In this document: positions 1 to 5,481 of the stretch, piece by piece | Numbering within the stretch: the stretch's first letter is position 1 | Layout of the letters: each line of letters opens with the position of its first letter | Origin: an uncultured Veillonella sp. | GTDB taxonomy: Bacteria > Bacillota_C > Negativicutes > Veillonellales > Veillonellaceae | Assembly: GCA_900765235.1 (NCBI GenBank) | Contig: CAAFRK010000115.1 | Location: 1 to 6,832 of the forward strand | Direction of reading: 5' to 3' | Length of the DNA stretch: 6,832 nucleotides | The notes under the pieces: generated by a model | The model's input: only the letters and a program-made list of their open reading frames with translations | Databases searched by the model: none | Told to the model about the DNA's origin: nothing | Position numbers and translations under genes: made by a program

Positions 1-1
1 A

Positions 2-92
2 TGGCAGAGGAGGAGGGATTTGAACCCCCGCGCCGGTTGCCCGACCTACCGCATTTCGAGTGCGGACCCTTCAGCCTCTTGGGTACTCCTCC
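2..92 (-). tRNA. tRNA-Ser (anticodon CGA)
   Basis: Read on the minus strand this folds as a complete class II tRNA. The acceptor strand GGAGGAG (86-92) pairs with CTCCTCT, giving a G-U pair at the first position. A D-arm built on CCC/GGG follows. The 5-bp anticodon stem CCGCA/TGCGG carries the loop CTCGAAA, whose anticodon CGA reads the serine codon UCG. A long variable arm of the serine type comes next, then a T-arm with TTCAAAT in the loop. The discriminator base is G, as expected for tRNA-Ser, and the 3' CCA is encoded (2-4). No terminator is visible before the window edge, so the transcript may continue to the left. The first 47 bases of the tRNA also encode the end of tadA. No strong separate promoter was seen. 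A weak TTGGTG-16-TATGAA match lies inside the tadA 3' end, so co-transcription with tadA is likely. Confidence 0.96.
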
Positions 93-591
93 GTGCTTTA
101 CGGCGCTCTTTAAAGAAGTCTTTCATAATTTGGCTGCATTCATCACCAAGCACACCAGATGCTAGTTCTGGTTCATGATTTAAACCAGGATGAGAGAGCA
201 CATTGAATAGCGATTCTACAGCGCCTCCTTTGTAATCGCTAGCACCATATACAACACGATCAATACGACTGTTAATAATGGCTCCAGCGCACATCGGACA
301 CGGCTCTATCGTAACATACAGGGTACAACCAGTCAACCGCCAGCGCTTGAGGATGTCGCATGCTTCGCGGATTACGAGGACCTCTGCATGAGCCGTTGCA
401 TCATGATCAAGTTCACGACGATTGTGGTGGCGTGACACGATTGTATTATCTTTTACGAGAATGGCACCAATAGGGATTTCTCCAAGTTCATAAGCCTTGC
501 GAGCTTCTTCCATGGCGATAGCCATGAAATACTCATCCCGTGTGCGTTCATCCATATTTTCAATATCGATAGGTGTAATGTCTTTTGTCAT
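46..591 (-). CDS. tadA: tRNA-specific adenosine deaminase TadA
   Basis: Cytosolic zinc enzyme that deaminates adenosine 34 to inosine in tRNA-Arg(ACG), so that one tRNA reads three arginine codons. From the ATG at 591 the protein is 181 residues. The deaminase signature is complete: H68-A-E70 (zinc ligand and proton-shuttling glutamate) and P97-C98-P-M-C101 (two zinc cysteines). Family core features follow, such as GAIINSRIDRVVYGA and the closing helix ending FFKERRK. An in-frame ATG at 597 also exists, but the ribosome binding site GAAGAGG (599-605) lies 7 bases from the ATG at 591 and abuts the one at 597, so 591 is preferred. A later Met (codon 13 from 591) is possible but has no comparable site. 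The last 15 or so codons lie inside the tRNA-Ser gene, and the TAG stop (46-48) is part of the tRNA. This tail lies beyond the usual family end. Cytidine or guanine deaminase is less likely given the PCPMC context and the tRNA neighbour. Confidence 0.95.
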   Translation of the reverse strand: MTKDITPIDIENMDERTRDEYFMAIAMEEARKAYELGEIPIGAILVKDNTIVSRHHNRRELDHDATAHAEVLVIREACDILKRWRLTGCTLYVTIEPCPMCAGAIINSRIDRVVYGASDYKGGAVESLFNVLSHPGLNHEPELASGVLGDECSQIMKDFFKERRKARRSTQEAEGSALEMR

Positions 592-614
592 TGGCATACC
601 TCTTCATGTATAAT
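585..614 (+). promoter_or_regulatory. Putative sigma-70 type promoter of the TRIC-family gene
   Basis: TTGTCA (585-590), one mismatch from the consensus -35, is followed after 18 bases by a perfect TATAAT (609-614). Transcription would start near 620 and leave an untranslated leader of about 55 bases before the ATG at 675. The -35 box lies within the first codons of the divergent tadA gene. This is a sequence match only. Confidence 0.5.
599..605 (-). promoter_or_regulatory. Ribosome binding site deciding the tadA start
   Basis: On the minus strand this reads GAAGAGG. It lies 7 bases before the ATG at 591 but only one base before the ATG at 597, so it favours the shorter protein beginning MTKDIT. 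Confidence 0.65.
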
Positions 615-674
615 ATCTTACATAAAGTCTATCATAGTGTACGCAGTTATGCGAATAGATTATTTGGGGGAATT

Positions 675-1322
675 ATGGACATTATTTGGTATATATTTGA
701 TATGATTGGCACCATTGCCTTTGCTGTATCCGGTGCACTCGTTGGAGTAGCCCGGAAGATGGATATATTTGGTATGACTGTCCTTGCATTGGCTACTGCT
801 ATTGGTGGTGGTATTGTACGGGACGTGTTGCTCGGCTATTTTCCGCCGAATTCATTGCGAAATGTAGTGTATGTTACCGTTGTTTTAGTGGTAACTGTTA
901 TCGTGTTCTTGATTTATAACAGTCGATATCGCAAGCATGCTATGGGGCCTCGTAGTAGAGCTAGTTACTTGTTAGCTGATGCATTAGGTCTGGCATCATT
1001 TACAGTAACAGGTGCTTCTGCAGGTTTTAAACTCTATCCAGAGTTGCCTATCTTTATTGTATTGCTCGGTACAATCACTGCTGTTGGTGGCGGTATTATC
1101 CGCGATATGTTGGCGCAACGCATCCCATCTGTTTTGAAAGAGGATGTATATGCCTTGCCTAGTATTATTGGCGGCATTATTTATTATCTTATGGTTACAT
1201 CTAGTTGGGACAGTATGGCCGTATATGGTGCTTTCACAGTAGTACTCGTTATCCGTCTGTTAGCCATCAAGTACAATTGGAGTCTGCCTAAGGTAGGAAA
1301 AACTAAGCCGGTTGCGAAATAA
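675..1322 (+). CDS. TRIC/UPF0126-family membrane cation channel
   Basis: Inner-membrane protein of 215 residues, the usual length for the UPF0126 family (YicG/YadS-like). This family is related to the trimeric intracellular cation channels of animals, and prokaryotic members are thought to conduct monovalent cations, chiefly potassium. The protein is an internal duplication. Each half carries the family's glycine-rich signature, GGGIVRD at residues 44-50 and GGGIIRD at 138-144, with hydrophobic segments around them consistent with about seven membrane passes. The tail after residue 200 is short and basic. The reading frame is open back to 585, but the start at 675 is chosen because GGGGGA (666-671) is a good ribosome binding site just upstream and because family proteins begin at this point. 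It is divergent from tadA and followed by a separate promoter, so it is probably monocistronic. The family call is firm; the transported ion is inferred. Confidence 0.9.
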   Translation: MDIIWYIFDMIGTIAFAVSGALVGVARKMDIFGMTVLALATAIGGGIVRDVLLGYFPPNSLRNVVYVTVVLVVTVIVFLIYNSRYRKHAMGPRSRASYLLADALGLASFTVTGASAGFKLYPELPIFIVLLGTITAVGGGIIRDMLAQRIPSVLKEDVYALPSIIGGIIYYLMVTSSWDSMAVYGAFTVVLVIRLLAIKYNWSLPKVGKTKPVAK

Positions 1323-1339
1323 TAGTCAAATGATATAAT
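1312..1339 (+). promoter_or_regulatory. Putative extended -10 promoter of the DUF4127-acyltransferase unit
   Basis: TTGCGA (1312-1317) is a partial -35 match. After 16 bases comes TATAAT (1334-1339), preceded by TGA, which makes a perfect extended -10 (TGATATAAT). The -35 box overlaps the last codons of the TRIC-family gene. Predicted initiation is near 1346, which gives a leader of roughly 105 bases. The same TGATATAAT string recurs at 4504-4512 upstream of dat. Confidence 0.55.
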
Positions 1340-1409
1340 TATATTATTGAGCATATGAACATTTCATAAAAGTGTCAGAAAAAGAGAGTATTATAAAACA
1401 GTTCATTTT

Positions 1410-1428
1410 GCGAGTCGGGAGTACTCGC
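1410..1428 (+). other. Small hairpin in the leader of the DUF4127 gene
   Basis: GCGAGT (1410-1415) and ACTCGC (1423-1428) form a perfect 6-bp stem with a 7-base loop. It ends 7 bases before the AAGGAG ribosome binding site (1436-1441) of the gene starting at 1451. There is no T-run after it, so it is not an intrinsic terminator. It could stabilise the mRNA 5' end or affect ribosome loading, but no known riboswitch pattern was recognised. Confidence 0.45.
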
Positions 1429-1450
1429 TACACAGAAGGAGATTTGATTT

Positions 1451-3265
1451 ATGACGAATAAATGGTTGAAAGTAGCACTTATGGCTGCAGCCATCGCTAC
1501 TGCTACATCTATTAAAATTGATGCGGAAACCGTGTTGTACGTACCTCAAGATGATCGTCCTGTAAGCTTACAATATACTGTAGATACAGCTCGCGAAGCA
1601 GGTATGACTATATTGACACCACCTCAAAATTTGATTTCTGGTAAGAACTACCAAGGTCAAGCAGATCAAATCATGGCTTGGGTTGAACAAAATGCAGGCC
1701 GTGCTGATGTGATGGTATTGAGTACAGATACGCTTATCTATGGTGGTCTTGTAGACTCTCGTAAACACAACATTCCACTGACTACATTGGAAAGCCGTTT
1801 AAAACGTATTGAATCCTTAAAAGCTCATAATAAAAACGTGCGTATTTATGGTTTTGGTACTGTAATGCGTTCTCCACGTGCTAGTGGTGGCGGCACTGAA
1901 CCAGCTTATTATGCGGAATACGGTCCTACTATCTTCCAAATTGCAGCATTGCAAGATAAATTAGACTCTGGCGCCTTAACACAAGAGGAAACTCAAAAAT
2001 TGATGAGCTTACAAGCCTCTGTTCCTGTAGAATATCTACAAGACTGGTTTGACCGCCGTCAAAAAAATATGAAAATCAACAAAGAGTTGATCGACGAAAC
2101 TCGTAGCGGTGTATTTGATTACTTTGCATTGGGCCATGATGATACATCCCAATTGTCCCAATCTGCATTAGAAGGTCGTTACTTAAGTAAATACTCTAAG
2201 GATATTCCTGCTGAGAAATATGGTAGCTTCCCTGGTGCCGACCAACTTGGGCTCTTGTTGATGGCTCGTTCTCGTACAGATGAAAGTACAGAAAAACCTA
2301 CATTCTCCGTAATTTATCCACTCGGTGGTGGCGGCAAAACATTGCCAGGTTACGAAGACCAAACCATCGATAAAACAATTGCTCAACACGTTGAGGCCGT
2401 AGGTGGCACAATGGTGACACAAGGCAAACCAACTGTGTTGTTAGCAGTGAATACACCACTTACTACAAGCACTGGTGAATCTGAAAGCTTCGAGAACTTC
2501 CCGATGATTTCTAATTCTACAAATGCTTTCGTAGATCGAATTCAACAAGCTGTTGATTCTGGTGTAAATGTAAGCGTTGCTGATATTGCTTATAACAATG
2601 GTGCGGACAATACATTAGTATCTGCTATGTACAAACGCGATATGTTATACAAAATCGGTGCGTACAATGGTTGGAATACCGCAAGTAATACGGTAGGCTA
2701 CGCCATTGCGCAAGGGGTATTGCTCAAAACTATGAGCCCAGAAGGTCACCGCAAAATGTTGACTCAACAATATTTGGATAACTGGGCGTACCAAGCAAAT
2801 ATCCGCAAAGATATTTACCGTATGCAAGACTCTATTCGCACAGATAATGTACGTTATTCTGGCGAGTTAAATGAACGTCTTGAAAGCTACTTAGGCGAAC
2901 GAATTCAAGACTTCGCTGAAAAATATCTCAAAATCGATCCTCGTACAGTAAAAGCTACATTCCCTTGGGGTCGCCTATTCGAAACAGATATCACTGTTTA
3001 CGACAAACCAGTGGTACCTCTTGAAAAAGAATTGCGCTTGAAACGTGAAGCAGAAGCGAAAGCTAAAGCTGAGGCAGAAGCTAAGGCTAAGGCAGAAGCA
3101 GCAGCTAAGGCTAATGGTCAAGCTGCGCCAGCACAACCTGCTCAACCAGTGAAGAAAACAGCTGCTCAAACTATATCATCTGTAATTCCAGTAGTTAAAC
3201 AACCGGCTACAACATCTCAAGGTCCACGCCTTGTGCCAACACCTGCAGTTGTACCTGGTCAATAA
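1451..3265 (+). CDS. Exported DUF4127-family protein with Ala/Lys/Glu-rich tail
   Basis: Protein of 604 residues whose function is not known for the family (DUF4127). Residues 1-25 look like a Sec signal peptide: a short basic start (K4, K7), a hydrophobic core rich in Ala and Ile, and a likely cleavage after IKIDA25. The mature part would lie outside the inner membrane. Conserved-looking motifs are VPQDDRP (31-37), STDTLIYGGLVDSR (91-104), RSPRASGGG (140-148), GHDD (228-231), the stretch around D378-N383 and NGWNTASNTVG (406-416). The density of Asp, His, Arg and Asn in these blocks resembles an enzyme active site, but that is inference. Residues 531-554 are a charged helix with two copies of EAEAKAKA, followed by a Pro/Gln/Thr-rich end (555-604). 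The tail is not part of the conserved core. The start is supported by AAGGAG 9 bases upstream. An acyltransferase gene follows 16 bases after the stop. Confidence 0.85.
   Translation: MTNKWLKVALMAAAIATATSIKIDAETVLYVPQDDRPVSLQYTVDTAREAGMTILTPPQNLISGKNYQGQADQIMAWVEQNAGRADVMVLSTDTLIYGGLVDSRKHNIPLTTLESRLKRIESLKAHNKNVRIYGFGTVMRSPRASGGGTEPAYYAEYGPTIFQIAALQDKLDSGALTQEETQKLMSLQASVPVEYLQDWFDRRQKNMKINKELIDETRSGVFDYFALGHDDTSQLSQSALEGRYLSKYSKDIPAEKYGSFPGADQLGLLLMARSRTDESTEKPTFSVIYPLGGGGKTLPGYEDQTIDKTIAQHVEAVGGTMVTQGKPTVLLAVNTPLTTSTGESESFENFPMISNSTNAFVDRIQQAVDSGVNVSVADIAYNNGADNTLVSAMYKRDMLYKIGAYNGWNTASNTVGYAIAQGVLLKTMSPEGHRKMLTQQYLDNWAYQANIRKDIYRMQDSIRTDNVRYSGELNERLESYLGERIQDFAEKYLKIDPRTVKATFPWGRLFETDITVYDKPVVPLEKELRLKREAEAKAKAEAEAKAKAEAAAKANGQAAPAQPAQPVKKTAAQTISSVIPVVKQPATTSQGPRLVPTPAVVPGQ
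3041..3112 (+). repeat. In-gene repeat encoding EAEAKAKA
   Basis: Imperfect 24-base units encode EAEAKAKA at residues 533-540 and 541-548 of the DUF4127 protein, followed by a degenerate EAAAKA. The translated stretch should form one long charged alpha helix, like the KAEAAAKAK region in domain II of TolA. Such a helix could span the periplasm or contact peptidoglycan. Synonymous changes between the units suggest the repeat is not a very recent expansion. Confidence 0.7.
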
Positions 3266-3281
3266 TGAATAGGGAATGGAC

Positions 3282-4397
3282 ATGAAAAAAGCATTTTTAC
3301 CGGAAATTACATATATGCGTGGCCTCTGTATGCTCGGTGTTATCGGCATTCATGTAGGTTCTTACGCATTACAAAATCCTTTTGTAAATTTAGAACTCAT
3401 TAGTGTCTTAGAAATTCTATCGCGCTTTGGAGTACCAGCATTTTTCTTCCTCTCTGCATTTGGATTGTTCTACCATACATCTGTAGAGGGACCATTCTCA
3501 TATAAGGAATTTATGCACCGCCGTATTCAGGTGGTGCTATTTCCATATATTACGTGGTCCGTATTTTATTTGCTCTACACGGGACTAACGGCGCATAATC
3601 TAGGTAATTTACATCCTGGACCATTGGCTGTAAATCTATTGTTTGGTACGTCTATGTATCATTTATACTTTATGGTTATCCTTCTATGGTTCTATGTGAT
3701 GATGCCACTATGGCGCGCTATGGTGAAAGTCATCTTAAAACGACCTGTATTTTGGATGGTTCTATTATTTATCATCCAAGTTGGCATCGATTATGTTTCG
3801 TCTTACATGCTGGGCCGTTGGGTAACAGAACATCTTAGCAATAATCCTGTCTTGAAATATCTCTTTGATATGAGGCTCAACTATTGGGTCATCCATTATG
3901 TGTGGATATTCTTGTTGGGTGCTGTGTGTGCTGAGCGATATGAAACGGTATGCGAATACATGTGGCGCTATCGCTACTTGTTAGGTGTTAGTGCAGTAGG
4001 TTCTATATTGTTGATGCTTGGATCCTACTACTATGTCATGGACGTATGGCATTATACAGTGCTAGAAGCAATTTATACAGTTCATCAGATGAGTCCAATG
4101 GGTGTCCTCTATACGGGATTGGGAACGCTCTTTAGCTTGTTCTTGTTCCAAACCTTACCAATGAATGCGACTATGGAGGCCACTTGGTCAGAAATAGGGG
4201 ATAAGTCCTACGGCATTTATTTAGCACATCCATTCTGGTTGTTAATCATCTCTGGGGTGATGGCTAAATACAATCTCTTGTATACCGTGGTCAATGTGCT
4301 GGCTATGTATGCGATGGCGCTAGGATTGTCCTACTTGACTACAGTAGGGCTCAATAATGTGCCTAAACCATTACGTAAATTTATATTGGGACATTAG
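3282..4397 (+). CDS. Acyltransferase_3 family integral membrane protein (probable O-acyltransferase)
   Basis: Inner-membrane protein of 371 residues with about ten hydrophobic segments. It fits the acyltransferase_3 family (OafA, IcaC, OatA-type membrane domains), which moves acetyl or succinyl groups onto sugars or other envelope molecules. Family marks are YMRGLCMLGVIGIH (11-24) with R13 and H24, RFGVPAFFFLSAFGL (48-62), the RR-containing loop after it (H79-R81), YHLYFMVILLWFY (126-138) and SYGIYLAHPFW (309-319). There is no extracellular SGNH domain, unlike OatA, so any partner enzyme must be separate. An in-frame ATG lies at 3276, but AGGGA (3271-3275) touches it and is 6 bases from the ATG at 3282, so 3282 is preferred. 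The gene follows the DUF4127 gene after 16 bases and is closed by a strong terminator, so the two form one operon. The acceptor and acyl donor cannot be read from the sequence. Confidence 0.88.
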   Translation: MKKAFLPEITYMRGLCMLGVIGIHVGSYALQNPFVNLELISVLEILSRFGVPAFFFLSAFGLFYHTSVEGPFSYKEFMHRRIQVVLFPYITWSVFYLLYTGLTAHNLGNLHPGPLAVNLLFGTSMYHLYFMVILLWFYVMMPLWRAMVKVILKRPVFWMVLLFIIQVGIDYVSSYMLGRWVTEHLSNNPVLKYLFDMRLNYWVIHYVWIFLLGAVCAERYETVCEYMWRYRYLLGVSAVGSILLMLGSYYYVMDVWHYTVLEAIYTVHQMSPMGVLYTGLGTLFSLFLFQTLPMNATMEATWSEIGDKSYGIYLAHPFWLLIISGVMAKYNLLYTVVNVLAMYAMALGLSYLTTVGLNNVPKPLRKFILGH

Positions 4398-4401
4398 AAT
4401 T

Positions 4402-4448
4402 AATCCGCTAGGATATAGTTTTTAACTATGGTATCCTAGCGGATTTTT
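4402..4448 (+). terminator. Strong intrinsic terminator after the acyltransferase gene
   Basis: A perfect 14-base inverted repeat, AATCCGCTAGGATA (4402-4415) and TATCCTAGCGGATT (4432-4445), is followed by a run of Ts (4444-4448). The loop region contains a further TAGTT/AACTA pairing that can extend the stem, with a small TGG bulge. It begins 5 bases after the acyltransferase stop codon. There is little A-run on the left arm, so action is mainly on plus-strand transcription. Confidence 0.93.
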
Positions 4449-4466
4449 ATATATCTAAGTTATATC

Positions 4467-4488
4467 TTTCACAAAGTAAAGTGTGAAA
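4467..4488. promoter_or_regulatory. Inverted repeat overlapping the dat promoter, candidate operator
   Basis: TTTCACA (4467-4473) and TGTGAAA (4482-4488) are perfect inverted 7-base arms separated by 8 bases. The right arm covers the predicted -35 position of the dat promoter. A partial third copy, TTGTGA, sits at 4501-4506 against the -10 box. The placement fits a repressor or activator site. The regulator is not known. Confidence 0.45.
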
Positions 4489-4512
4489 ATTTGAAAGTAA
4501 TTGTGATATAAT
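4484..4512 (+). promoter_or_regulatory. Putative extended -10 promoter of the dat-metNI unit
   Basis: TATAAT (4507-4512) is preceded by TGA, which gives a perfect extended -10 element. The best -35 at 17 bases is the weak TGAAAA (4484-4489), as is common when the extended -10 is present. It lies just after the terminator at 4402-4448. Predicted initiation is near 4519, about 50 bases before the dat start codon. Confidence 0.6.
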
Positions 4513-4568
4513 AAGTTCATGATGATTACTACTTGATAGAGTAACGATATAGAAAAAGAGGTGCTCCT

Positions 4569-5426
4569 ATGCAAGAATTAACATATTTTAATGGTGAATT
4601 CGTTGAACCAGGTGCTAAGGTTATCAGTATTGATGACCGTGGCTATTTGTTTGGTGACTCCGTATACGAAGTGGTGCGTGTTGTAAAAGGCCGTTGCTTC
4701 GCGTTGTCTTACCATCAAGATCGCTTGTATCGCTCTATGCGTGAAATGGATATTCCTGTAAAAATGACCCCAGATGATTTGACAGAGTTGCACGAAATTT
4801 TGATCGAGCAAAGTGAAATCAAAGAGGGCTATATTTATTTGCAAATCTCCCGTGGTGTAGCGCCACGTCATCATGCATACGATCGTTCTAAACTAGAACC
4901 ACAAATGCTCATGTCCATTCGTAATTTAGATATGGATGCAGTGAACAAATTGGGGGAAGGTGTAAAAGCGATTGCATTGCCTGATGAACGTTGGGACCAT
5001 GTAGATGTTAAGACTACTAACTTGATTCCAAATATTTTGGCTCAAACTAAAGCAGAAAAGAAATTTGCTTATACAGCTATGTTATTCCGCGATGGCATCT
5101 GTACAGAAGGTGCTACATCTAATGTATTTGCTGTAAAAGATGGTATCTTGTATACGCACCCAGCAGATAATCATATCTTAAAAGGTATTACGCGCCAAAT
5201 GATTTTGACCCGCGTAGCACCATCTCTAGGTATTACAGTTATTGAAAAAGAATTCGACCGCGCTTTTGTAGATGATGCGGATGAATTATTCTTTACCGAT
5301 ACAATTGGTGGTGTCATCCCAATTACTAAGCTAGACAGAAATCCAGTATCTGGTGGTAAACCAGGTGCTATTACACTTCGTCTACGCGAAGCATTAGAAA
5401 AATTGATGGAAGAAGGTTTGCCTTAA
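4569..5426 (+). CDS. dat: D-amino-acid transaminase (class IV, PLP-dependent)
   Basis: Cytosolic enzyme that exchanges the amino group between D-amino acids and 2-oxo acids, for example D-alanine plus 2-oxoglutarate to pyruvate plus D-glutamate. It supplies D-glutamate for peptidoglycan or breaks down D-amino acids. The protein is 285 residues, the usual length. It matches the Bacillus enzyme closely by recall: DRGYLFGDSVYEVV (23-36), SRGVAPRHH (94-102), the PLP lysine K148 in VKTTNLI, TEGATSNVF (179-187) with E180 as cofactor contact, THPADNHILKGITR (196-209) and FFTDT (241-245). Y33, R100 and H102 occupy the positions of the carboxylate-binding trap typical of D-specific enzymes, which argues against a branched-chain L-aminotransferase or aminodeoxychorismate lyase. 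The start is supported by AAGAGG ending 7 bases upstream. metN follows after 55 bases. Confidence 0.92.
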   Translation: MQELTYFNGEFVEPGAKVISIDDRGYLFGDSVYEVVRVVKGRCFALSYHQDRLYRSMREMDIPVKMTPDDLTELHEILIEQSEIKEGYIYLQISRGVAPRHHAYDRSKLEPQMLMSIRNLDMDAVNKLGEGVKAIALPDERWDHVDVKTTNLIPNILAQTKAEKKFAYTAMLFRDGICTEGATSNVFAVKDGILYTHPADNHILKGITRQMILTRVAPSLGITVIEKEFDRAFVDDADELFFTDTIGGVIPITKLDRNPVSGGKPGAITLRLREALEKLMEEGLP

Positions 5427-5449
5427 TAGGTAATCTACTTTCATAGAAT

Positions 5450-5463
5450 GGTAAACTTTTACC
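5450..5463 (+). other. Weak hairpin between dat and metN
   Basis: GGTAA (5450-5454) and TTACC (5459-5463) pair with a 4-base loop. The stem is short and AT-rich and lacks a following T-run, so it should not stop transcription. It could be a processing or stability element ahead of the metN ribosome binding site. The rest of this 55-base gap holds no convincing promoter. Confidence 0.3.
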
Positions 5464-5468
5464 TTTAG

Positions 5469-5474
5469 AAAGGA
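5469..5474 (+). promoter_or_regulatory. Ribosome binding site for the TTG start of metN
   Basis: AAAGGA lies 7 bases before the TTG at 5482. This spacing, and the fit of the resulting N-terminus to the family, decides in favour of the non-ATG start. Confidence 0.75.
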
Positions 5475-5481
5475 CATTATT

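Noticed and set aside
606..623. ATGTA-N8-TACAT symmetry around the -10 box of the TRIC-family promoter.
   Set aside because: Five-base AT-rich arms around a TATAAT box are expected by chance.
642..653. Inverted repeat CGCA-GTTA-TGCG as an operator or hairpin.
   Set aside because: The arms are only four bases and it is not placed on a promoter element that I could support.
598..660. A minus-strand promoter for tadA, with TATGAT (631-636) or TATTAT (610-615) as -10.
   Set aside because: Neither has an acceptable -35 at 16-18 bases, so a specific promoter cannot be supported even though one must exist nearby.
585..674. Longer N-terminus for the TRIC-family protein, reading from an ATG at 585.
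   Set aside because: It would overlap tadA and the predicted promoter, has no ribosome binding site, and the added 30 residues do not look like the family. The ATG at 675 has a good site.
1323..1400. A terminator after the TRIC-family gene.
   Set aside because: The only symmetry is the AT-only stretch around ATAATTAT, with no GC stem or T-run.
2975..3169. Minus-strand open frame opposite the repeat tail of the DUF4127 gene.
   Set aside because: Its Ser/Cys/Phe-rich low-complexity translation is the antisense shadow of Ala/Lys/Glu codons, and it has no ribosome binding site.
5418..5449. A promoter for metN using TTGCCT and TAGAAT.
   Set aside because: The spacing is 20 bases, outside the usual range, and the -35 lies in the dat coding end. 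Read-through from dat is simpler.
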